Assembly (NCBI GenBank): GCA_025997455.1
Contig: BNUP01000091.1
Coordinates: 1 to 8,737, forward strand
Source of the DNA: Fibrobacterales bacterium
Lineage (GTDB): Bacteria; Fibrobacterota; Fibrobacteria; Fibrobacterales; Fibrobacteraceae
Direction of reading: 5' to 3'
Length of the DNA: 8,737 nt
Positions 1 to 5,027 of this stretch are shown here, in pieces. A program made the translations under genes and the position numbers. Numbering within the stretch: the stretch's first letter is position 1; every line of letters begins with the position of its first letter. Below the pieces are notes generated by a model. That model was given only the letters and a program-made list of their open reading frames with translations. It was not told the origin of the DNA and did no database searches.

Positions 1-658
1 AGAAAATTATGATTTACTTTTGAAGTGCAGACCCGCGATTATCGGCGAGTTAAAATTGCAAATAGATCACTGTTTAATTGCACTTAAAGGTGAGAGAATA
101 GAGGATTTGCAAAAGGTAATTTCGCACCAGCAGGCACTTGAACAATGCTCCGTTTTTTTTGACGAGCATCCTAAACTAGAGAAAAAGCCTTTTTTTGATA
201 CGGCGGGAGCGGCGGAGAGAATCGCTAAAAAACAGTTGAGAGGCACGGGGTGCATCGCTTCTTCTTTTGCTGCGGAGTTTTACGGTTTGGAAGTGTTAAA
301 AAGTCCGTTGGCAAATTTTCCCGGTTCAAATTTCACAAGATTTTTGGCGATTAAAAAAGGCGGGCAGGAGATAAAACCCGAACATAATAAAACTTCAATT
401 GCATTTTCCATTAAGCAAAACGCCGCGGGAGTGTTGCACGAATGTTTGGGTTGTTTTGCAAAACAGAATGTTGATTTAATCAGAATAGAGAGTCGCCCCA
501 AAAGCGGTTCTCCCTTTGAATATATATTTTACGCCGATTTTGCGGGAAATCCTTCGCAAAAATGGGTCGCCATTGCTCTTGAAGAGTTGAGTGCAATTGC
601 CGATGTTGTTTTACTCGGCTCATACATTATGGGCGAAGTTCGCGGGGTAAAGTTTTAG
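1..658 (+). CDS. pheA: Prephenate dehydratase, 3' part (5' end cut by window edge)
   Basis: This enzyme converts prephenate to phenylpyruvate in cytoplasmic phenylalanine synthesis. The frame is open from base 2, so the gene is cut on the left; 218 residues are visible, beginning ENYDLLLKCRP. The TTG at 20 sits inside the conserved 'YDLLL...IIGE..L.IDHCL' segment and is not the start. The visible part matches the second half of the prephenate dehydratase domain, including the NFTRF motif at visible residues 110-114, whose Thr is the catalytic residue known in E. coli PheA. A C-terminal ACT-like regulatory domain follows (about 128-205), with GVLH (143-146) and ESRP (163-166), the motifs associated with phenylalanine feedback binding. 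Inhibition by phenylalanine is therefore expected. Whether a chorismate mutase domain lies upstream cannot be seen. The gene converges on sppA, leaving 47 bp between the stops. Confidence 0.95.
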   Translation, partial: ENYDLLLKCRPAIIGELKLQIDHCLIALKGERIEDLQKVISHQQALEQCSVFFDEHPKLEKKPFFDTAGAAERIAKKQLRGTGCIASSFAAEFYGLEVLKSPLANFPGSNFTRFLAIKKGGQEIKPEHNKTSIAFSIKQNAAGVLHECLGCFAKQNVDLIRIESRPKSGSPFEYIFYADFAGNPSQKWVAIALEELSAIADVVLLGSYIMGEVRGVKF

Positions 659-675
659 TCCCCCCAACTATTCCG

Positions 676-695
676 CCCTCAGGGCTGTTTGAGGG
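676..695. terminator. Possible weak bidirectional hairpin between convergent genes
   Basis: CCCTCA (676-681) can pair with TGAGGG (690-695) around an 8-nt loop, in the 47-bp gap between the convergent stops of pheA and sppA. Position favours a shared terminator. The stem is only 6 bp, and no strong T-tract follows on either strand (only GTTTTA on the + side), so this is a weak call. Confidence 0.3.
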
Positions 696-705
696 GAGTA
701 AAGTT

Positions 706-2532
706 TTAACGCCAGTCAATTACCGCTTGTCTGTAATCATATTTGGCAAGTGCGTTCAGCAATCTTCTTTTTTCAAAGTTATCCTTTCCCAAAACAAACT
801 CCAAAAAATGAATTTTGCTCGAACCGAAAACCTCTTCAAAAAATTTCGCAGTCGGGTCTTTTATCGTCGGGTATTCATCAACAGAATACTCTTCCAAGTT
901 TGCCATTTTGGCGGCAACTGCAATTGCGGTTTCCAAATTGCCGAGTGTATCGGCGAGTCCCAAACGGACTGCATCAGTTCCAGTCCAAACCCTGCCCTGC
1001 CCTATCTCATTCAAACTGTCTTTTGAAATCGACTGCCCTGCAACATCGCGACCTTCTTTGCACCGCGACAAAAACGCATCATACCCGCGCTCAACAAAAC
1101 CCTGCAAAAGTGCGAGTTCATCTTCGTCAAGCGGACGCGCAGGTAAAACTCCCGCATTCAAAAAGGGGATAGTCAAAGCCTGCTCACCGAAAAGAGTCCT
1201 TTTATTAGTCGCAACACCGTCATAAGTTGCACCCAATTTATCTGCCAATTGCTTGCCGCTCGGAAACAGCCCGAAAATCCCGATTGAACCTGTGAGCGTG
1301 CTCGGCGAAGTGACAATTTTATTCGCACCGCAAACTATATAATAACCGCCCGATGCCGCATAAGAACCGAGCGATGCTACAACTGGTTTCACCTTTCCAA
1401 GTTCTCGAACCGAATGCCAAATCTGGTCGGATGCAAAAGCCGAACCGCCGCCCGAATTTACCCGAAAAACCACCGCTTTAACCGATGAATCGCCTTGTAA
1501 TTTTTTCAACTCTTTTGTAAAATTTTTCGCGCTTATAGAAGTTCCAGAAAACATATTATCTTCCGCATCGCTAACTATGCTGCCTTCCGCATATAAAACT
1601 GCAATTTTATTTCGCACAGCCGCACCGCTCGGTAATTCAAAATTTCCCGCAATCACATCCGTAGGTTTTGCAAACTTCAAATCTTTATCATCTTCAATCA
1701 GAGTTAAGTTTTTCAAATAAGTTTCAACCTCGTCCGCATAAACAAGCGAATCTATTAAACCGTATTTTACCAAATTTTCCGGTGCGGAAAAAAGCGTGTA
1801 TTCGTCTGCATATTCATTAACCAAATCCGCCGAAATTCCCCTGCTCTCACCGATACCCGCAATCATAATATTCCAAATCGAATTTAGATATGCAGATTTT
1901 TGCTCGCGGTCTTCATCACTCATTTTATCGGATATGTATGGTTCAATATACGATTTATACTTCCCCACTTTGAAAACTTGCATTTCAATTCCCATTTTCT
2001 CAAACACGCCTTTGTTATATTGCTGCATTGAGCCGAGACCCTTTAACTCCAACATACCCTGAGGATTTAAGAAAATCTTATCAGCCGCACTCGCCGCAAA
2101 ATACGCCCTCTGCGAAATAATTTCCCCGTAAGCAACCACAAATTTCCCGCTTTGCTTAAAATCCAAAAGTGCATTTCGCACATCTTCCATAGCGGAAACA
2201 CCCGCCTGCACCAACCCCGTACGCAAATAAATTCCCTTAATTTTCGAGTCGTCCTTCGCTATTGCAATCGCATCTAAAATATCGTTTAACCCTTGAGAAT
2301 TTATATCGTAATTGCGAAAAATCAAATTCAACGGGTCGTAATATTCCCGCTCCGTTATAATCCCGGAAATATCAATTTTCAAAATAGGCGAATCCTTTGG
2401 CGTTTTTTTAAGTTCCGAACCCGCAAAATTCACTATTGCCACAACAGACAGCACTGCAAAAACGAAAAGCAGCAAAAACGAAAAAAACACCCCAAGCACA
2501 GAGGCAAAAAACATCTTGATAAATTGTTTCAT
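706..2532 (-). CDS. sppA: Signal peptide peptidase SppA, 67K (two-domain) type
   Basis: This is a membrane-bound serine protease of peptidase family S49 that digests signal peptides left in the inner membrane after secretion. The 608-residue protein has one hydrophobic N-terminal segment (about 7-36). Two tandem S49 domains follow, as in the long E. coli type. The first carries KYKSYIEPY with Lys193, which aligns with the general base of E. coli SppA (YKSAVEP). The second carries VNSGGGS (359-364) and YAASGGYY with Ser394 as the predicted nucleophile. The catalytic Lys/Ser pair is therefore intact. The ATG at 2532 is preceded by CCTTCCCCAA, which has no recognisable SD. The gene is divergent from the MerR-type gene and convergent with pheA, so it is probably monocistronic. 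Its upstream region has a motif shared with two other places in the window. Confidence 0.96.
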   Translation of the reverse strand: MKQFIKMFFASVLGVFFSFLLLFVFAVLSVVAIVNFAGSELKKTPKDSPILKIDISGIITEREYYDPLNLIFRNYDINSQGLNDILDAIAIAKDDSKIKGIYLRTGLVQAGVSAMEDVRNALLDFKQSGKFVVAYGEIISQRAYFAASAADKIFLNPQGMLELKGLGSMQQYNKGVFEKMGIEMQVFKVGKYKSYIEPYISDKMSDEDREQKSAYLNSIWNIMIAGIGESRGISADLVNEYADEYTLFSAPENLVKYGLIDSLVYADEVETYLKNLTLIEDDKDLKFAKPTDVIAGNFELPSGAAVRNKIAVLYAEGSIVSDAEDNMFSGTSISAKNFTKELKKLQGDSSVKAVVFRVNSGGGSAFASDQIWHSVRELGKVKPVVASLGSYAASGGYYIVCGANKIVTSPSTLTGSIGIFGLFPSGKQLADKLGATYDGVATNKRTLFGEQALTIPFLNAGVLPARPLDEDELALLQGFVERGYDAFLSRCKEGRDVAGQSISKDSLNEIGQGRVWTGTDAVRLGLADTLGNLETAIAVAAKMANLEEYSVDEYPTIKDPTAKFFEEVFGSSKIHFLEFVLGKDNFEKRRLLNALAKYDYRQAVIDWR

Positions 2533-2534
2533 TT

Positions 2535-2586
2535 GGGGAAGGTAGAAAATGTGGCGTGTAGGGTGTGGGGTATGGGGTGTGGAGAG
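2535..2586 (+). other. G-rich block upstream of sppA
   Basis: The + strand has closely spaced G-runs, GGG-TGT-GGGG-TAT-GGGG-TGT-GG at about 2563-2584, preceded by GGGG and GG runs. Four G-runs with 3-nt loops could form a two-layer G-quadruplex on the strand that is template for sppA. A second G-rich block lies on the opposite strand at about 2730-2757. Structure is inferred from sequence only. Confidence 0.35.
2537..2549 (-). promoter_or_regulatory. Shared upstream motif in front of sppA
   Basis: GGAAGGTAGAAAA (+ strand; TTTTCTACCTTCC as read towards sppA) ends 4 nt before the sppA ATG. The same 13 bases occur 5 nt before the start of the truncated gene at 3530, and a 12/13 match occurs at 8271. 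TACCTTCC is loosely like the TAnnTTTG -7 element of Bacteroidota promoters. That reading is inference, and would imply a very short or absent leader. Confidence 0.35.
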
Positions 2587-2605
2587 TTGAAAGTTAAAAG
2601 TTAAA

Positions 2606-2729
2606 AGTGTAAAGTTATTACTCTTTACTCTTTACTCTTTACTCTTTACTCTTTACTCTTTACTCTTTACTCTTTACTCTTTACTCTTTACTCTCTACTC
2701 TTTACTCTCTACTCTTTTCACTTTACACT
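2606..2729. repeat. 10-bp inverted repeat bracketing the heptamer array
   Basis: AGTGTAAAGT (2606-2615) and its exact reverse complement ACTTTACACT (2720-2729) flank the ACTCTTT array. The left flank is itself heptad-like (AAAGTTA, AAAGTTA, AAAGTGT, AAAGTTA at about 2591-2618). The region therefore looks like two opposing sets of 7-bp units around the array. Confidence 0.8.
2620..2717. repeat. Heptanucleotide tandem array (ACTCTTT)14
   Basis: Fourteen contiguous 7-bp units span 98 bp. Ten perfect ACTCTTT copies (2620-2689) are followed by ACTCTCT, ACTCTTT, ACTCTCT and ACTCTTT. The array lies between divergent sppA and the MerR-type gene, about 88 bp from the sppA start and about 80 bp upstream of the sigma-54 promoter. 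A 7-bp unit in non-coding DNA would change spacing and helical phase, not a reading frame. Such arrays are prone to slippage, so copy number may vary between cells or be mis-assembled. Confidence 0.95.
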
Positions 2730-2797
2730 CCCCTCTCCCATCTCCCTTCTCTCCGCTTGCAATTCCTTCCCTTCAACCCGTCATAGCGACACACAAG

Positions 2798-2813
2798 TGG
2801 CACGCTTTTTGCA
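2798..2813 (+). promoter_or_regulatory. Sigma-54 (RpoN) promoter, -24/-12
   Basis: TGGCACG-CTTT-TTGCA matches the known sigma-54 consensus TGGCACG-N4-TTGCW at every defined base, with GG at 2799-2800 and GC at 2811-2812 separated by the required 10 bp. It points towards the MerR-type gene. Counting from -12 at 2812 puts transcription start near 2824, two bases before the ATG at 2826. Sigma-54 promoters need an enhancer-binding activator. No upstream activator site was identified, though the heptamer array lies at the usual distance. Confidence 0.8.
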
Positions 2814-2825
2814 ATACAGTCAATT

Positions 2826-3116
2826 ATGATATACCATCAAACGCAAGAGGAAGAGTTTCGGGCGGCATTAAATGCTCGAACAATGGATGTCCCTGTCGGA
2901 ATTGGCGATGTCGCAAAAATGCTGCAAGTCGCATCGCATACTTTGCGTTTTTGGGAAAAGGAATTTGAATTTTATTTAAAACCAAACCGCACCACAGGTC
3001 ACCAACGCAGATACAACACCGACTCAATAGACCGCCTGCGCAAAATACAAACCCTTTTGAAAGAAGACGGCTATTCCATCGCAGGAACAAAAAGAATTTT
3101 ATCAGCAGCGGCTTAA
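2826..3116 (+). CDS. Small MerR-family transcriptional regulator (DNA-binding domain only)
   Basis: The 96-residue protein is essentially one MerR-type winged helix-turn-helix. VGIGDVAKMLQVASHTLRFW (about 24-43) is the HTH. The wing and following helices run through GHQRRY (58-63), DSIDRLRKIQTLL and GYSIAGTKRIL (about 82-92). There is no effector or dimerisation tail, as in the short MerR-like regulators of roughly 100-130 aa found in several phyla, and the target is not predictable. The ATG at 2826 has no SD. It lies about 2 nt from the transcription start implied by the sigma-54 promoter, so the mRNA would be leaderless. The alternative is translation from the in-frame ATG at 2884, which would keep the whole HTH (MDVPVGIGDVA). 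The last residues (SAAA) run into a 23S-rRNA-like stretch, so the C-terminus may have been altered. Confidence 0.85.
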   Translation: MIYHQTQEEEFRAALNARTMDVPVGIGDVAKMLQVASHTLRFWEKEFEFYLKPNRTTGHQRRYNTDSIDRLRKIQTLLKEDGYSIAGTKRILSAAA

Positions 3117-3147
3117 CTATACCCTCCCCCCCCTAAGGTAGCGAAAT
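3108..3147 (+). other. 23S rRNA-like segment (helix 69-71 region, I-CeuI-site-like) at the merR 3' end
   Basis: GCGGC-T-TAACTATA (3108-3121), a C-rich spacer (3122-3131), then CCTAAGGTAGCGAAAT (3132-3147) follow the order of the highly conserved 23S rRNA stretch GCGGC-CG-TAACTATA-ACGGT-CCTAAGGTAGCGAAAT. The 16-base block is exact and the 8-base TAACTATA is exact. Only the middle is changed, with 10 mostly C bases in place of ACGGT. In intact form this is the known recognition site of the homing endonuclease I-CeuI. TAA of TAACTATA is the MerR-type gene's stop codon. It is far too short to be an rRNA gene. Confidence 0.6.
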
Positions 3148-3148
3148 G

Positions 3149-3224
3149 AATGCAGTAGTGATTTATTATTGCTTATTTCTTTTCTGCAAATCAAAAGCAT
3201 GCAATTTTGACTCATTACTGCATT
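3149..3224. repeat. 76-bp inverted-repeat element
   Basis: AATGCAGTAGTGA (3149-3161) pairs with TCATTACTGCATT (3212-3224) over 13 positions with one G-T wobble. The 50-nt spacer contains an inner ATTGC/GCAAT pair (3168-3172/3201-3205). The element sits between the 23S-like segment and the palindrome that ends the truncated gene. It could be a terminator for the MerR-type gene or a small palindromic insertion. No T-tract beyond ATTTTAG supports the terminator reading. Confidence 0.55.
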
Positions 3225-3530
3225 TTAGATTCCCGCCTGCGCGGGAATGACACAGCAATGCACTTTTTCATAATTGTCTGTGCCAATACGAGACATTATT
3301 GATTCTTGTGTAATTATTACAAAACCCGAATTGCCGCCAAGGGCCTCAACCGCTTTTTCTTGAAGGCGGTCGGTGAGCACTTTCTGCTCACCCGCAGATA
3401 ATTTAACATTCTCGTCCATTAGAGACATTAGAGATGTAGGCAAAACAGCAACATTTTTCTTTGCACCCTGTGAAAATGCAAGGGTGCAAAACAACATAGT
3501 TGCGATAATAGGTATAAATCCTTGAAACAT
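3225..3530 (-). pseudogene. Truncated secreted protein, 'AVLP' type, 3' end replaced by a palindromic repeat
   Basis: From the ATG at 3530 the frame gives 101 residues. A signal peptide (MFQGFIPIIATMLFCTLAFSQ, then GAKKN) is followed by KKNVAVLPTSLM, an amphipathic stretch (LSAGEQKVLTDRLQEKAVEAL) and FVIITQESIMSRIGTDNYEK. This resembles the N-terminal quarter to third of periplasmic or surface proteins with a CsgG/LpoB-like 'AVLP' fold that I associate with Fibrobacterota. That match is from memory and not checked. The last ten residues, CCVIPAQAGI, are the typical translation of the intergenic palindrome at 3229-3248, so the original 3' end is missing. A start at 3587 is possible but would add translated repeat sequence before the signal peptide. 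There is no SD. A shared motif lies 5 nt upstream. Confidence 0.65.
3229..3248. repeat. ATTCCCGC...GCGGGAAT dispersed palindrome
   Basis: ATTCCCGC (3229-3236), a 4-nt CTGC loop and GCGGGAAT (3241-3248) form a perfect 8-bp hairpin. With the adjoining GTCA read on the - strand it is the widespread intergenic repeat that begins GTCATTCCCGCG. A degenerate relative occurs at 8504-8520. It supplies the VIPAQAGI tail of the truncated gene. Confidence 0.85.
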
Positions 3531-3535
3531 AGCGT

Positions 3536-3555
3536 GGAAGGTAGAAAAAGTTGAA
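3536..3555 (-). promoter_or_regulatory. Shared 20-bp upstream motif, copy A
   Basis: GGAAGGTAGAAAAAGTTGAA lies 5 nt before the ATG of the truncated gene. It is 19/20 identical to 8271-8290 and shares its first 13 bases with the motif before sppA. Heptad-like AAAGTGA/AAAGTGG units and a GTAGGGG palindrome follow on the + side, as they do after the copy at 8271. It may be a promoter-containing upstream module or a dispersed repeat. Confidence 0.45.
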
Positions 3556-3578
3556 CGAGTAAAGTGAAAAGTGGGTAG

Positions 3579-3598
3579 GGGTGGCATTTATGCCACCC
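3579..3598. repeat. GTAGGGG-type palindrome, copy 1
   Basis: GGGTGGCAT (3579-3587) and ATGCCACCC (3590-3598) are perfect reverse complements around TT, giving an 8-bp stem with a 4-nt loop. It is preceded by GTAGGG, the same context as the palindromes at 8312-8333 and (inverted) 8451-8471. Confidence 0.6.
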
Positions 3599-3653
3599 TG
3601 CACCGCCGAGTGAAAATTGTGAACGCGGTGTGGATAGAGTGCACCATATCCCC

Positions 3654-5027
3654 CTAAAACCCCACCTTAACACCCAAATTCAACAAGCCGTCTATAGGTG
3701 CAAATTTCCCCGAAAGCGTATAATAAAGTGCAATACTTGCAGAGGAAACACCCTGCTCAAAACCAAAACCATAGGCATAAATTTTGCTCCAACCGTTAAA
3801 ATTTGCATTAAATGAACTGCTATTCCTATATATACCCGGCAGTGCAAAAATATGCAAAACGGAATTGGAAAATCCGTGCCACTCAAAATCGATTTCACTT
3901 AACCCAAAGGTTCTACTATAAATGCTTTTAACAGGCAAAGAACGAAAATTTTCCTGACCGCCGAGTGCGAATAAATCGACCTTATCATAATTTTTTGCAG
4001 GGAACATACCAAAACCCTGTGCGGACAAAAGCAGCGTCCAATTATCGCTAAACGGCTGCAAATATGCACCTTTAACTCCGCTCAAAACAAATTTGGAAAA
4101 TTCCGCCGACCCTTCGACAAACAAACCGCTAAAAGGCAGAGGCATTTTGTCGCGGTCGTCGTAAGTCAGTTTGAGTGAAGAAAAATATTTCGTGTTTTCC
4201 GCACCGTTTTCTTCGCCGATTTTCATTCCGCCGCCAACAGAATATTGCCATTCCCAATTCAATTTTTTAGAGAATGTTAAATCGCCTTTTTTTTGAGTAA
4301 GCGAATCACCGTCTAAAAATTCTCCGTGCAAAGCGAGCGAGCCGTTTGTGCCAAAAATAAAAGGTTCTTTGTAAAAAATTTCCGCCGAAGTTTGCGGAGT
4401 GCCATTATACGGAGTGCTCTCACCGACCGCTCTGCTTTTGCCGCTTGCAACACCAACGCTCCGAGAAGTTGCTATGTAAAAATCCCTTGCCGTTCCCGCA
4501 ATATTGAGTAAATTTATTTTTAAATATCCGTTTGAATTTTTGCTCTCGGCATCGTAAGCAAAAGCGGCTTCAGCATAGTTAGCAGTGGCGTCCTCAAAAT
4601 CAAAAACAGGAACAATGCGATTCCTGTTCGCAATGCGGTATAATTTTGTGTCGTTTTTTTTTGAAAAATACCCGGTTCGCAAAAGTGCTCTCTCAACCCT
4701 TTTAATTTGTGCAAGCGAAAACGGGGCACCGACTTGCAAGTTCGATAATTTTACAAAAGTTGCAGAATCGGTTTTTGCGCAAACGGTTAAACAATTATTT
4801 GCAAGTGCGGGAGATGCCCAAACCCACGCATCGCCTCGTTCTATTGTATCACCGACTACACGCGCCGCGGGGAATCCGCTATTCCAATAATTTTCAAGTT
4901 CGCGTTTGAGTGAACCTCTGCTAACCTCGTCTGTGACTTCCGCGTTTTGTGTCAAGGCGAATTTCCACAGCACGAGCGTGATGATAAAAACCTTCACTAT
5001 GAGCGATTGCCGCAATGCTTCTGCCAT
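3654..5027 (-). CDS. Omp85/BamA-TamA-like outer-membrane beta-barrel protein
   Basis: This is an outer-membrane protein of the Omp85 superfamily, a group that inserts or translocates proteins at the outer membrane. The substrate is unknown here. The 457-residue product has an N-terminal hydrophobic stretch (about 10-28, IVKVFIITLVLWKFALTQNA) that fits a signal peptide. A POTRA-like segment ends in IKRVERALLRTGYF (about 108-121), and the barrel runs from about residue 150 to the end. Barrel features include YLKINLLNIAGTARD (168-182), LGGQENFRSLP (355-365, matching the conserved '(V/I)RG(F/Y)' loop motif with Arg362) and a C-terminal aromatic residue, GVKVGF. It is shorter than BamA (about 800 aa), and only one POTRA is evident. 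The ATG at 5027 lies inside hisD; a GTG at 4997 gives a tidier signal peptide (MKVFIITLVLW). Neither has an SD, so translation coupled to hisD is likely. Confidence 0.82.
   Translation of the reverse strand: MAEALRQSLIVKVFIITLVLWKFALTQNAEVTDEVSRGSLKRELENYWNSGFPAARVVGDTIERGDAWVWASPALANNCLTVCAKTDSATFVKLSNLQVGAPFSLAQIKRVERALLRTGYFSKKNDTKLYRIANRNRIVPVFDFEDATANYAEAAFAYDAESKNSNGYLKINLLNIAGTARDFYIATSRSVGVASGKSRAVGESTPYNGTPQTSAEIFYKEPFIFGTNGSLALHGEFLDGDSLTQKKGDLTFSKKLNWEWQYSVGGGMKIGEENGAENTKYFSSLKLTYDDRDKMPLPFSGLFVEGSAEFSKFVLSGVKGAYLQPFSDNWTLLLSAQGFGMFPAKNYDKVDLFALGGQENFRSLPVKSIYSRTFGLSEIDFEWHGFSNSVLHIFALPGIYRNSSSFNANFNGWSKIYAYGFGFEQGVSSASIALYYTLSGKFAPIDGLLNLGVKVGF

Noticed and set aside
727..1225. 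Several + strand frames opposite sppA (88-140 codons)
   Set aside because: They are antisense to a well-supported gene, have Cys/Ser/Pro-rich random composition and match no domain I know.
2620..2717. CRISPR array
   Set aside because: The 7-bp units are contiguous with no spacers, so this is a simple tandem repeat.
2824..3090. 88-codon frame on the - strand opposite the MerR-type gene
   Set aside because: The + strand frame has a clear MerR HTH and a promoter; this one is its shadow.
3601..3630. Terminator for the omp85-like gene (CACCGC/GCGGTG)
   Set aside because: The stem is only 6 bp with an 18-nt loop and no T-tract, so it is weak and could be chance.
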